Both the position numbers and the translations under genes were made by a program. A DNA stretch of 64,000 bases from Streptomyces cyanogenus (GTDB lineage Bacteria > Actinomycetota > Actinomycetes > Streptomycetales > Streptomycetaceae), in contig NZ_CP071839.1 of NCBI RefSeq assembly GCF_017526105.1, positions 3,338,501 to 3,402,500 of the forward strand, given 5' to 3'. Shown here in pieces: positions 7,713 to 18,435 of the stretch (positions are counted from its first letter, which is position 1; every line of letters starts with the position of its first letter). The notes under the pieces are model-generated. The model was not told the origin of the DNA. It searched no databases and was given only the letters and a program-made list of their open reading frames with translations.

Positions 7713-10357
7713 GCGGAACCTCCGATCAGGGTGAGGAAGGCGTCTTCCAGACGGCGGTGCGGGCCGACCGAGGCGACCGGCACCTCCAGCCGCACCAGCT
7801 CCACGACCAGCCGCTCGGCGGTGCCGCCGGGTTCGAGGCGGACCAGCAGTCCGTCGTCGGTGCGCACGGCGGAGGCGACGCCGTCCAGCGCGCCCACCTT
7901 CTCGACCACCGGCTCCTGCACCGGTACGGCGGTGCCGACCAGCAGGGTGTCGCCCGAGCCGACGATCTCCCGGACCGGGCCGGCCTGCACCAGCCGGCCG
8001 CGGTCCATCACCACCAGGTGGGTGCAGGACTGCTCCACCTCGGCGAGCAGATGGCTGGAGACGATCACCGTACGGCCGCCGGCCGCGTAGCGGATCATCA
8101 CCTCGCGCATCTCGCGGATCTGGGGCGGGTCCAGGCCGTTGGTGGGCTCGTCCAGGATGAGCAGGTCGGGCAGGCCGAGCATGGCCTGGGCGATGGCCAG
8201 GCGCTGGCGCATGCCCTGGGAGTACGTGCGCACCGCGCGGGCGAGCGCGTCGCCGAGGCCGGCGATCTCCAGGGCCTCGTCCAGGTGGGCGTCCTCCGGC
8301 GGGCGGCCGGTGGCCCGCCAGTACAGCTCCAGGTTCTCCCGGCCGGACAGGTGCGGCAGGAAGCCCGCCCCCTCCACGAAGGCGCCGACCCGGGAGAGCA
8401 CCGACGCGCCGGGCCGGATCGCGTGGCCGAAGACACGGATCTCGCCCTCGTCCGGCCGGATCAGCCCCATCAGCATGCGCAGGGTGGTGGTCTTACCGGC
8501 GCCGTTGGGGCCGAGGAGGCCGAGGACCTGGCTCTTCTCCACCCGGAAGGAGAGGTCCCGGACGGCGTACCGGTCGGTGGACCCGGCGTACCGCTTGCTC
8601 AGGTCCGTGATCACCAGCGGGACCTCGGCCAGCTCGGGGTCGGGCGCGGGGGCGGCCGTACGGCGGCGGGTGGTGAGCAGCAGGGCGAGGGCGGCGACCG
8701 CGCCGGCCGCGGGCAGCCACCAGACCCAGGCGGGCAGGGGCGCGGCGGCGGTGCTGACCGCGGGGGCCGTCGGCACGCCCAGGTCTCCCTTCAGGGAGAC
8801 GGTGTAGGTGGCCGGGGCGGCCGGTGAGGCGTAGCCGAGGTCGGTGGAGGCGAGGACCAGGCGGAGCCGGTGGCCCTTCTGCACCGCGTGGTCGATCGCC
8901 GGGAGGGTGACGGTGACGTCCTTGCCCGCCTTGGCACCGGTCACCCGGAAGGGGGCGACGAGCTGGGCGGGCAGCACCTGCCGGGTGCCGTCGGGGCCGA
9001 CGTCGTAGACCTTGCCGAACAGGACGGCGTCGTCGCCGGTGGAGGTGACGTGCACGGTGGCGGTCGGGGCGCCGGTGATCTGCAGGTCGCGGGTGAGCGG
9101 CGCCGAGTCGAACCTCGCGTACTGGCCGGGGAAGTCCAGGGAGACGCCGACGCCGAGCGCGGACAGCTGGGAGAGGCCGCCGGAGCCGCCGAGGCCGGGC
9201 AGGGCTGAGACGCCGGGCGGGCTGGCGCCGGCCGGGTTGGTGACGTGCTGGGTGCCGCCGGTGAGGGGGATGGAGCGCGCGTGGTCGTGCAGGCCGGGGT
9301 AGGCGGCGGCGCTCGCGCCGCGCAGCTGGGCGGTGCCGTCGGTGGAGTCGATGCCTCCGGTGCGGGTGATCCGGAACGCCGGGCCGGTGTCGGTGGCCTT
9401 GTCGTCCTTCAGGTACCGGTCGAACCAGGCACGCACGCGTGCCTCGACCCGGCTGGTCTCCATGTCGCCGCCGTCGTGTCCGCCGGCGATCCAGTCGACG
9501 TCGACGGGGGCGCCGTTCGCGCGGATCGCACGGGCGGCCGCGTCGGCCTGGCCGAGGGTGAACAGGGAGTCCGTCTGGCCCTGCAGCAGCAGGGTGGGCA
9601 CCTTGATGCGGTCGCCGACGGCCGACGGCGAGCGTTCCTCCAGCAGCTTCCGGGCGGCCGGGTCCGGGGTGCCGGACTCGGCGACCCGGTCGTACATCCG
9701 GCACAGCGCGGGCTCGAAGCGGGCGCAGCCGCCGCCGGTGTTGACGAAGATGCCGGCCCAGAGCTTCTTGAACACGCCGTTCGGGAACAGGGCGTCCGCG
9801 AGGTTCCAGTAGGTGATGGCCGGGGCGATGGCGTCGACCCGCCGGTCGTGTCCGGCGGTGAGCAGGGAGACCGCGCCGCCGTAGGAGCCGCCGGCCATGC
9901 CCACGCGCGGGTCGCCGGGCTTGTCGAGCCGGACCTCGGGCCGCTTCGCCAGCCAGTCGATGAGCCGGGAGACGTCGGCGACCTCGCCGTTCGGGTCGTT
10001 CAGGCCGATCCTCCCGGTGGACCTGCCGAAGCCGCGCGCGGACCAGGTCAGGACCGCGTACCCGTCCCGGGCGAGGTCCTCGGCCTGCCGGCGCATGTCC
10101 TGCTTGCTGCCGCCGAAGCCGTGCGCGAGCAGGACCGCGGGGTGGCGGCCGCCGTCGGCCGGGGTGATGTACGAGGTGTCCAGGCGCACCCCGTCGACCG
10201 CCATGACCTGGTCGCTGACGCGTACGGTCCGCGTGTCGTCGGAGGCGACGGCCGCCGTCCACGTCCCGGCGCCGCCGAGCACTGCGACGGCGGCCGCGGC
10301 GGCCAGGAGCCGACGGGGCCGCCGAACGCTCCGCAGGGCGGGCAGTCGAAGATCCAT
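7709..10357 (-). CDS. S15-type alpha/beta hydrolase fused to an ABC transporter ATPase
   Basis: An 882-residue two-compartment fusion. An N-terminal membrane anchor (~17-37) is followed by an X-Pro dipeptidyl-peptidase-type hydrolase: nucleophile Ser158 in GGSYGG, likely acid Asp263 and His294 in GGHDGG. A jelly-roll C-terminal domain of that family spans ~380-525. A second membrane span (543-562) leads to a full ABC ATPase: Walker A GPNGAGKT 616-623, signature YSQGM 712-716, Walker B LLILDEP 732-738. The topology places the hydrolase outside and the ATPase inside. It is coupled to the permease that follows. No Shine-Dalgarno precedes the ATG, so it may be leaderless. It may hydrolyse a peptide or ester linked to the transported compound (inference). 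Confidence 0.85.
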   Translation of the reverse strand: MDLRLPALRSVRRPRRLLAAAAAVAVLGGAGTWTAAVASDDTRTVRVSDQVMAVDGVRLDTSYITPADGGRHPAVLLAHGFGGSKQDMRRQAEDLARDGYAVLTWSARGFGRSTGRIGLNDPNGEVADVSRLIDWLAKRPEVRLDKPGDPRVGMAGGSYGGAVSLLTAGHDRRVDAIAPAITYWNLADALFPNGVFKKLWAGIFVNTGGGCARFEPALCRMYDRVAESGTPDPAARKLLEERSPSAVGDRIKVPTLLLQGQTDSLFTLGQADAAARAIRANGAPVDVDWIAGGHDGGDMETSRVEARVRAWFDRYLKDDKATDTGPAFRITRTGGIDSTDGTAQLRGASAAAYPGLHDHARSIPLTGGTQHVTNPAGASPPGVSALPGLGGSGGLSQLSALGVGVSLDFPGQYARFDSAPLTRDLQITGAPTATVHVTSTGDDAVLFGKVYDVGPDGTRQVLPAQLVAPFRVTGAKAGKDVTVTLPAIDHAVQKGHRLRLVLASTDLGYASPAAPATYTVSLKGDLGVPTAPAVSTAAAPLPAWVWWLPAAGAVAALALLLTTRRRTAAPAPDPELAEVPLVITDLSKRYAGSTDRYAVRDLSFRVEKSQVLGLLGPNGAGKTTTLRMLMGLIRPDEGEIRVFGHAIRPGASVLSRVGAFVEGAGFLPHLSGRENLELYWRATGRPPEDAHLDEALEIAGLGDALARAVRTYSQGMRQRLAIAQAMLGLPDLLILDEPTNGLDPPQIREMREVMIRYAAGGRTVIVSSHLLAEVEQSCTHLVVMDRGRLVQAGPVREIVGSGDTLLVGTAVPVQEPVVEKVGALDGVASAVRTDDGLLVRLEPGGTAERLVVELVRLEVPVASVGPHRRLEDAFLTLIGGSA

Positions 10358-10406
10358 GCGTCAACGGTACGGGGCGGGGCTGACGACCGCGGCAGACCTG
10401 GGGGTG

Positions 10407-10444
10407 AACGGCCGGCCCTTCCCCGGGAGTACGGGCCGGCCGTT
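10407..10444 (-). terminator. hairpin terminator after the amino acid permease
   Basis: A perfect 12-bp stem (AACGGCCGGCCC / GGGCCGGCCGTT) with a 14-base loop lies between the permease stop at 10538 and the fusion gene. Confidence 0.7.
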
Positions 10445-10510
10445 TCGTACCGCGGTCGTGGTACGGGCGACAGCTCGGTCGTCCGCCGGCTGCCGGTTCG
10501 CCGTGGCCGG

Positions 10511-10530
10511 TCGCGCAGTTCCCCGCGCCC
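10511..10530 (+). repeat. Streptomyces dispersed intergenic repeat core
   Basis: Contains GCGCAGTTCCCCGCGCCC, a motif I know as very common in Streptomyces intergenic regions. A second copy in opposite orientation lies at 24374-24393. The two arms CGCGC...GCGCG may form a small hairpin. Confidence 0.5.
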
Positions 10531-10537
10531 GCGGACC

Positions 10538-11929
10538 TCAGGCCTGTGCGTCCTCCGGGATCGACACCAGCCAGTGGGTCTCCCTGCGCGGGCGCAGGTA
10601 CAGGGCCCAGTACAGGGTCGCCGCGGCGGTGATGCCGCCGGTCCACAGGAGGTAGGTGGTCTCCTGCTGGGTCAGGATGTAGGCCAGGACGGCGATGAGC
10701 AGGACCGGCACGGCGGGCCAGAGCGGCATGCGCCAGGCGGGGGTGTGCTTGTGGGAGCCGCGGCGGGCGAGCAGGGCGGCGACCGCGACCAGCAGGTACA
10801 TGCCGGTCACCGAGACGCCGGTGACGCCGTACAGGGTGTCCAGGTTGACGAAACACAGGACCGCGCCGGGGACGCCGACCGCGAGGGTGGCGACCCAGGG
10901 GGAGCCGAAGCGGCCGAGCTTGGAGAAGACGGTGTTGACCGGGCCGGGCCAGGCCTTGTCGCGGGCGGAGGCGAACAGGACGCGGGAGTTCTGGATGACC
11001 ATGACGATGCCCGCGTTGATGATCGCGAGGGCCACGCAGAGGCTGACGAAGGTGCCGACCGCGGAGTTGGACCAGGCGGTGACCATGGAGCTGATGTCGC
11101 CGCCGGTCAGCTCGTCGAGGTCGGAGGCGCCCATGGTGATGGCGGCGACCGGCACCAGGATGACCACGGTGGAGATGGCGAGGGTGGCGAGGACCGTGCG
11201 GGCGACGTTGCGGCGCGGGTTCTCCAGTTCCTCGGAGAGGTAGACGGCGGTGGAGAAGCCCTGGGTGACGAAGAGGGCGATGGCGAGGCCGGAGACCACC
11301 AGCATGGCCGTGACGGTGTCCGTGTGGCCGTGCGCGCCGGCGACCTGCATCGACACCAGGCTGCCCGTTCCGCGGTGGCTGTGCGAGAAGCCCAGCAGGG
11401 CGACGACGCCGGCGGCGACGACCTCCAGGACCAGGAAGATGCCGGTGATCCAGGCGTTGGCGCGCAGGTCGAGCAGGCCGGCGAGGGTGGCCAGCAGCAT
11501 CACGCCGGCGCCGGTCATGGAGGGGTCGAGGTGGACGAGGGGGGCGAGGTAGTCCGCCGTGCCCATCGCGATCACCGGGGGCACGATCATCACGACCAGC
11601 AGGGAGAGCACGAAGACGAGCCAGCCCGTCAGCCGTCCGGCCATCGTGGAGACCATGGCGTACTCGCCGCCCGCGCTGGGGATGAGGGTGCCCAGCTCGG
11701 AGTAGCAGAACGCCACGGCGATACAGAGGAGGGAGCCGATGGCGATCGTCAGGGCGGTGGCGGTGCCGAGGGAGCCGAACAGATCGGGGACGACCACGAA
11801 GAGCGTGGAGGCGGGGGTGACGCAGGACAGCGTCAGCAGCGTTCCGCCGACGACACCGATGGAGCGCTTCAGCCCCGGCGCGGGGGCTGAAGGGGTGTCT
11901 ACCACGGACTTCTGAAGCGTGTCGGTCAT
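10538..11929 (-). CDS. APC-family amino acid permease
   Basis: A 463-residue transporter with about 12 membrane segments. The first segments carry GVVGGTLLTLSC and the SELGTLIPSAGGEYAMV stretch typical of the amino acid-polyamine-organocation superfamily, where the broken helix 1 and helix 3 line the substrate site. The substrate cannot be deduced. ATG 11929 is chosen since residues upstream are not hydrophobic and the Shine-Dalgarno there (GGAA) is weak but present; a longer frame to 12187 is unlikely. It diverges from the lipoprotein gene at 12360, with a 430-base intergenic region between. Confidence 0.8.
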   Translation of the reverse strand: MTDTLQKSVVDTPSAPAPGLKRSIGVVGGTLLTLSCVTPASTLFVVVPDLFGSLGTATALTIAIGSLLCIAVAFCYSELGTLIPSAGGEYAMVSTMAGRLTGWLVFVLSLLVVMIVPPVIAMGTADYLAPLVHLDPSMTGAGVMLLATLAGLLDLRANAWITGIFLVLEVVAAGVVALLGFSHSHRGTGSLVSMQVAGAHGHTDTVTAMLVVSGLAIALFVTQGFSTAVYLSEELENPRRNVARTVLATLAISTVVILVPVAAITMGASDLDELTGGDISSMVTAWSNSAVGTFVSLCVALAIINAGIVMVIQNSRVLFASARDKAWPGPVNTVFSKLGRFGSPWVATLAVGVPGAVLCFVNLDTLYGVTGVSVTGMYLLVAVAALLARRGSHKHTPAWRMPLWPAVPVLLIAVLAYILTQQETTYLLWTGGITAAATLYWALYLRPRRETHWLVSIPEDAQA

Positions 11930-12165
11930 ACGGCGGTTCCGATCGACTCGTGCGACTGAGGATGGCGTCGGGAGCGCTATCGCCTCCGGCGGATCGTCGT
12001 ACGTTCTTCTCGTCCGCTCCCGGCGGTGCATAGCGAACCCCGACGAAAACCGCTGCGTCAATGGCCGTTTACCTTCGGAATCCGCACTTCCAGGAACCGG
12101 TACGGTGCATAACTTTCCCAGGCTGCGAAGCCTTATAAGTGCATCCATCAAGCTCATACCGAATG

Positions 12166-12186
12166 TGACCTTGCTTTCAAAGGTCA
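12166..12186. promoter_or_regulatory. inverted repeat in the permease/lipoprotein intergenic region
   Basis: TGACCTT (12166-12172) and AAGGTCA (12180-12186) form a 7-bp inverted repeat with a 7-base spacer, a common operator layout. A second hairpin (CCGTCCGG/CCGGACGG) lies near 12265-12287. The 430-base region is AT-richer than average and contains no gene I could support. Confidence 0.35.
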
Positions 12187-12359
12187 TCTACCAGTTTCCC
12201 CTTCGCTACCCGTTTCGTCCGGGCAGAACGGGAACCGCAGCCGTCGCGTCAAAAAAATGTCAGCCGTCCGGTATCCGGACGGTAATCCGGTCGCGTGCAT
12301 GTCAGTGGTGGCCGATAGAGTGCGCCGCGCACAGCAGACGCACAGCTTTGGGGTGGGAC

Positions 12360-13190
12360 ATGAAAATGCGGCACACCGGCGCGTGGGTGGCGTTCACGAC
12401 GGCGGCGCTGGTAGCGGCCTCGGGCTGCGGCACGGAGGGCGTGAAGAAGGCCGTCAAGGCGGTCGACAAGGCCGACGCGGCGATGGCGGCGCTGGCCCGG
12501 GCCACGGACCGGACGGAGGCGCTGGGGTCGGCCGAGGTGCGGATGACGACCGACACCGGCACCAGCGGCCCGATCGCCATGAACGGCACGTACTCCTGGG
12601 GCCACGGATACGCCTTCGACGTGGAGATGGACACCAGGGCCGCGAACATGCAGGCCGTGAACCACTCCCCCACCACGCACGTGCTGTTCGTCGACGGCGT
12701 CTACTACTACGACGTGGACCGCTTCCCCTCCGGCCCGTACCAGGGCAAGGACTGGATCAAGGTCGACGGCTCCGTCTTCTTCGGGAAGAAGGGCGCGCAG
12801 GCCCTCAGCGGGGACAGCGGCAGCCCCTCCGCCTCCATGAAGGGCCTGAAGTACGCCAAGGACGTCCAGGACCTCGGCACGCAGACCGTGAACGGCCGGC
12901 GCACCACGCACTACCGCGGCGTGATCGACAGCGCGCACATGGGCAGGTTCAAGGACGTCTACGGCGAGGGCAGCCCCATGGGCAAGGCGACCGGTGCGAA
13001 GTCGATCCTCATGGACGTGTGGGTCGGCCCCGACGACCTGCCGGTGCGGCTCAAGGAGAAGATCGGCGTCATGACCATCAGCATGGACTTCGACAAGTTC
13101 GGCAAGGCGGTCACCGTCAAGACCCCGCCCGCCGCGCGGACTGCCGACCTCACCGAGGTCATCGAGAAGCAGCGGAAGCAGCAGGGCTGA
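12360..13190 (+). CDS. lipoprotein (LppX/LprG-like fold suspected)
   Basis: A 276-residue exported lipoprotein. A short basic N-terminus and hydrophobic stretch end in the lipobox ASGC at about residue 24. The mature part has GTYSWGHGYAFDVEMDT, DGVYYYDVDRF and VWVGPDDLPVRLKEK, the alternating beta-strand pattern of LppX/LprAFG or LolA-like lipid-binding proteins. That assignment rests on pattern only. ATG 12360 follows GGGGTGGGAC; an ATG two codons later is also possible. It has its own terminator. Confidence 0.7.
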   Translation: MKMRHTGAWVAFTTAALVAASGCGTEGVKKAVKAVDKADAAMAALARATDRTEALGSAEVRMTTDTGTSGPIAMNGTYSWGHGYAFDVEMDTRAANMQAVNHSPTTHVLFVDGVYYYDVDRFPSGPYQGKDWIKVDGSVFFGKKGAQALSGDSGSPSASMKGLKYAKDVQDLGTQTVNGRRTTHYRGVIDSAHMGRFKDVYGEGSPMGKATGAKSILMDVWVGPDDLPVRLKEKIGVMTISMDFDKFGKAVTVKTPPAARTADLTEVIEKQRKQQG

Positions 13191-13195
13191 ACGCG

Positions 13196-13237
13196 ACGGT
13201 GCCCCGTCCTCCCCTTGCGAGGAGGGCGGGGCACCGT
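13196..13237. terminator. bidirectional terminator between lipoprotein gene and mmsA
   Basis: A 17-bp stem with one G-T pair (ACGGTGCCCCGTCCTCC / GGAGGGCGGGGCACCGT) and 8-base loop, placed between convergent genes. Confidence 0.8.
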
Positions 13238-13247
13238 GCCGTCCGGC

Positions 13248-14750
<1,503 letters not shown>

Positions 14751-14766
14751 GCCCAGAGACTCCTTC

Positions 14767-16644
14767 TTACAGATGGCGGCGTCGGGTCGAGACGTGCCGT
14801 TCGTACAGCTCTCGTGCCTTGACCGCGGACGCTCGGGTCGCGGTCTCGGCCACAGGAACATCCCACCAGGCCTGCGCCGGAGGCGCGCCCGACACAGTGT
14901 CGGACGTTTCGGTCTCCACGTAGACACATGTGGGAGTGTCGGCGGCCCGCGCCTCGGCGAGTGCCGCGCGCAGGTCCCGGACGGTCTTGGCGCGCAGCAC
15001 CCGCATGCCGAGGCTGGCCGCGTTGGCGGCGAGGTCGACGGGCAGCGGGGCTCCGGTGAAGGTGCCGTCGGCGGAGGTGAAGCGGTACGCCGTGCCGAAC
15101 CGCTCGCCGCCCACCGACTCCGACAGCCCGCCGATCGAGGCGTACCCGTGGTTCTGCACCAGCAGGATCTTGATCGCGATGCCCTCCTGCACGGCGGTCA
15201 CGATCTCCGTCGGCATCATCAGGTACGTGCCGTCGCCGACCAGCGCCCACACGTTCCGCTCGGGCGCGGCGAGCTTCACGCCGAGGGCGGCGGGGATCTC
15301 GTAGCCCATGCAGGAGTAGCCGTACTCCAGGTGGTACTGGTCCGCCGACCGCGCCCGCCACAGCTTGTGCAGGTCGCCGGGGAGCGAGCCGGCCGCGTTG
15401 ATGATGATGTCCGACTCGTCCACCAGCGCGTCCAGGGCGCCGATGACCTGGGGCTGGGTCGGCCGTACGTCGATCTCGTCGGCCTCGAAGCAGGCGTCGA
15501 CGCGCTGCTCCCAGCGTTCCTTGTCCTCGGTGTACTCGGTGACGTAGGAGTCGGCGACGGTGTGGTCGTGCATCCCCAGCGCCTCGGTCAGCTCGCCCAG
15601 GCCGCTGCGGGCGTCGGCGACGAGCGGGAGCCCGGCCAGCTTGTGGCCGTCGAAGGGCGCGATGTTGAGGTTCAGGAAGCGGACGTCCGGGTTCTCGAAG
15701 AGGGTGCCGGAGGCGGTCGTGAAGTCGGTGTAGCGGGTGCCGACGCCGATCACCAGGTCCGCGGTGCGGGCCAGCTCGTCGGCGGTCGCCGTGCCGGTGT
15801 GGCCGATCCCGCCGACGTCCTGCGGGTGGTCGTAGCGCAGCGAGCCCTTGCCGGCCTGGGTGGAGGCGACCGGGATGCGGGTCGCCGCCGCGAACTCCGC
15901 GAGGGCCTCCTCGGCGCGGCTGTGGTGGACCCCGCCGCCGGCGACGACGAGGGGCCTGCGCGCCTCGCGGACCGCCCGGACGGCCTCGGCCAGCTCGGTC
16001 GGGTCCGCGCCCGGCCGCCGTACGGTCCACACGCGCGGCGAGAAGAACTCCTCCGGCCAGTCGTACGCCTCCGCCTGGACGTCCTGCGGCAGGGCGAGCG
16101 TGACGGCGCCGGTCTCCACGGGGTCGGTGAGGACCCGCACGGCCTGGAGCGCGCTCGGGATCAGGGCCTCCGGCCGGGTGACGCGGTCGAAGTACCTCGA
16201 CACCGGGCGCAGGGTGTCGTTGACCGACACATCGCCCGCGTACGGCAGTTCCAGCTGCTGCAGGACCGGGTCGGCGGGGCGGGTGGCGAAGACGTCGCCG
16301 GGCAGGAGCAGCACCGGGAGGTGGTTGATGGTCGCGAGGGCGGCGCCGGTGACCAGGTTGGTCGCGCCGGGGCCGATCGAGGTCGTCACCGCGTGCGTGG
16401 ACAGCCGGTTCGACTGGCGGGCGTAGCCGACCGCCGCGTGCACCATGGACTGCTCGTTGCGGCCCTGGTGGTACGGCATGACGTCGGCGTACTCGACCAG
16501 TGCCTGGCCGAGGCCGGCGACGTTGCCGTGCCCGAAGATGCCCCAGGTGGCGCCGATCAGCCGCCGCCGCTCGCCGTCGCGTTCGGTGTACTGGGCGGCG
16601 AGGAAGCGGACGAGCGCCTGGGCGACGGTCAGCCGGATCGTCAT
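14767..16644 (-). CDS. iolD: 3D-(3,5/4)-trihydroxycyclohexane-1,2-dione hydrolase
   Basis: A 625-residue thiamine diphosphate enzyme that opens the ring of the trione intermediate of myo-inositol to 5-deoxy-glucuronate. It has the three-domain acetolactate-synthase-like build. The N-terminal domain carries GATWGIFGHGNVAG and GRNEQSMVHAAVGYA with the catalytic Glu. The C-terminal TPP motif begins GDGTYLMM and ends QNHGYAS. The ATG overlaps the iolB stop (ATGA), showing translational coupling. Confidence 0.93.
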   Translation of the reverse strand: MTIRLTVAQALVRFLAAQYTERDGERRRLIGATWGIFGHGNVAGLGQALVEYADVMPYHQGRNEQSMVHAAVGYARQSNRLSTHAVTTSIGPGATNLVTGAALATINHLPVLLLPGDVFATRPADPVLQQLELPYAGDVSVNDTLRPVSRYFDRVTRPEALIPSALQAVRVLTDPVETGAVTLALPQDVQAEAYDWPEEFFSPRVWTVRRPGADPTELAEAVRAVREARRPLVVAGGGVHHSRAEEALAEFAAATRIPVASTQAGKGSLRYDHPQDVGGIGHTGTATADELARTADLVIGVGTRYTDFTTASGTLFENPDVRFLNLNIAPFDGHKLAGLPLVADARSGLGELTEALGMHDHTVADSYVTEYTEDKERWEQRVDACFEADEIDVRPTQPQVIGALDALVDESDIIINAAGSLPGDLHKLWRARSADQYHLEYGYSCMGYEIPAALGVKLAAPERNVWALVGDGTYLMMPTEIVTAVQEGIAIKILLVQNHGYASIGGLSESVGGERFGTAYRFTSADGTFTGAPLPVDLAANAASLGMRVLRAKTVRDLRAALAEARAADTPTCVYVETETSDTVSGAPPAQAWWDVPVAETATRASAVKARELYERHVSTRRRHL

Positions 16645-17480
16645 CGGTATCCCCCTGTGCTTTCTACGTGGTCGGGGTGGAAGCAGATCCGCCATTCACG
16701 GGTCTCGCCCGGGCCCGCCATGACGTTCAGGTAGTACATGTCGTGCCCGGGCTGGGCGATGGACGGGCCGTGCCAGCCGTCGGGGACGAGGACGGTGTCG
16801 CCGGAGCGGACCTCGGCGAGGACGTCCGAGCCGCCCTCGCGTGAGGGGAACACCCGCTGGTAGCCGAGTCCGTTCGGGCCGTCGATCTCGAAGTAGTAGA
16901 TCTCCTCCAGCTCGGACTCCTCGCCCGGCCGGTGCTCGTCGTGCTTGTGCGGCGGGTACGAGGACCAGTTGCCACCCGGCGTGATCACCTCCACGGCGAT
17001 CAGCTTGTCGCAGTCGAAGGAGTCGGCGGACGCGAAGTTGCGCACCCGGCGGGCGCAGGTGCCGCTGCCGCGCTCCTCGACGGGGACCTCCGGCGCGGGG
17101 CCGTAGCGGGCGGGGAGTCGTCGCTCGCACTTCGCTCCTGCCAGGGCGAAGCGGCCTCCCGCGCCGGAGGCGATCAGGACCCGGGCGTCCCGGGGGGCGT
17201 ACGCGAAGTCGGAGGCTCCGCTGAACACACCTTCCCTGCCCAGGAGTTGGAACTCGACGTGCTCGGTCGACGCAGTCTCGATTCGTACGCTACATCCGCC
17301 TTCCAGCGGAAGCACGATCCATTCGCTGTCCCCGGTGGTGAACGTATGGCTGCCACCGGGCGCCAACTCCACGACACGCAGGCTGCTGTGTGTCCAGCCG
17401 GCCACCTCCGGGCCGATGTCGACGGCGTACCGGGCGTTCGCGGTGGCGCCCCTGGGCAGGTGCAGGTCGGTGCTGGTCAT
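16641..17480 (-). CDS. iolB: 5-deoxy-glucuronate isomerase
   Basis: A 279-residue bicupin isomerase converting 5-deoxy-glucuronate to 2-deoxy-5-keto-gluconate. The metal-site motif YPPHKHDE followed by EEIYYFEI and, further on, PDGWHGPS provides the His/Glu ligands of IolB. It starts seven bases after the aldolase-like gene and overlaps iolD by four. It is cytoplasmic, of normal length and shows no irregularity. Confidence 0.93.
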   Translation of the reverse strand: MTSTDLHLPRGATANARYAVDIGPEVAGWTHSSLRVVELAPGGSHTFTTGDSEWIVLPLEGGCSVRIETASTEHVEFQLLGREGVFSGASDFAYAPRDARVLIASGAGGRFALAGAKCERRLPARYGPAPEVPVEERGSGTCARRVRNFASADSFDCDKLIAVEVITPGGNWSSYPPHKHDEHRPGEESELEEIYYFEIDGPNGLGYQRVFPSREGGSDVLAEVRSGDTVLVPDGWHGPSIAQPGHDMYYLNVMAGPGETREWRICFHPDHVESTGGYR

Positions 17481-17487
17481 GCGGCCC

Positions 17488-18435
17488 TCACAGCAGTCCT
17501 ACGGCGGTGTCCACGGCGGCGGCCACATCGCCGTCCGCCGGGTACAGCAGCGAGCGGCCGACCACCAGGCCGCGCACGGTGGGGAGTTGGAGCGCCCCGC
17601 GCCACTTCTCGAAGGCGGCGACCTGGTCCTCGGGCGAGTCGCCGATGTCCCCGCCGAGCAGCACGGCGGGCAGCGTGGAGGTCTCCATGACCCGCGCCAT
17701 GTCGTCGGGGTTCTCGGTGACCGGCACCTTCAGCCAGGTGTAGGCCGAGGAACCGCCGAGGCCGGAGGCGATGGCGATGGACCGGGTGACCGCCTCGGCG
17801 GACAGGTCGTTCGCCAGCTTCCCCTCGGGGGTGCGGCGGCTGATGAACGGCTCCACGAACACCGGCAGCCGGCGCGCGGCCATGGCGTCGATGGCGCGGG
17901 CGGTGGACTCCAGAGTGGTCAGGGAGCCCGGGTCGGCGTAGTCGACGCGCAGCAGCAGCTTGCCCGCGTCGAAGCCGAGGCGCTCGATGTCCTCCGGGCG
18001 GTGGCCGGTGAACCGGTCGTCCAGTTCGAAGCTGGCTCCCTGCAGGCCGCCGCGGTTCATGGAGCCCATGACGACCTTGTGGTCCAGGGCGCCGAGCAGG
18101 AGCAGGTCGTCCAGGATGTCGGCGGTGGCGAGGACGCCGTCGACGCCGGGCCGGGACAGCGCGAGGCAGAGGCGTTCGAGCAGGTCGGCGCGGTTGGCCA
18201 TGGCGAGCTTGCGGTCGCCGACGCCGAGCGCGCCGCGGGCCGGGTGGTCGGCGGCGACGATCATCAGCCGGCCGCTCTCGTTCAGCAGGGGTCTGCGGGC
18301 CCGGCGAACGGCGGCCTCGGCGATCGCCTCGGGGTGGTGGGTGCGGATGCGGACGAGTTCGGCCACGTCGACGCGGGGCGCGCGGATGCCCGAACCGCCC
18401 TCGTGCCGCGTGCCCGCGACCCGGCCGGCCCTCAC
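17488..18435 (-). CDS. class I aldolase-like (beta/alpha)8 protein of inositol operons
   Basis: A 315-residue TIM-barrel protein of the Cgl0159 family. It carries RLMIVAADHPARGALG, GVLATADIL, KVVMGSMNRGG, LLLRVDYADPGS and VFVEPFISRR, the last matching the position of active-site residues in deoxyribose-phosphate/fructose-bisphosphate class I aldolases. In inositol operons it probably cleaves 2-deoxy-5-keto-gluconate 6-phosphate to malonate semialdehyde and dihydroxyacetone phosphate (iolJ role, inference from position). The GTG at 18435 overlaps the iolC stop (GTGA). The longer upstream frame lies inside iolC and is not used. Confidence 0.8.
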   Translation of the reverse strand: MRAGRVAGTRHEGGSGIRAPRVDVAELVRIRTHHPEAIAEAAVRRARRPLLNESGRLMIVAADHPARGALGVGDRKLAMANRADLLERLCLALSRPGVDGVLATADILDDLLLLGALDHKVVMGSMNRGGLQGASFELDDRFTGHRPEDIERLGFDAGKLLLRVDYADPGSLTTLESTARAIDAMAARRLPVFVEPFISRRTPEGKLANDLSAEAVTRSIAIASGLGGSSAYTWLKVPVTENPDDMARVMETSTLPAVLLGGDIGDSPEDQVAAFEKWRGALQLPTVRGLVVGRSLLYPADGDVAAAVDTAVGLL

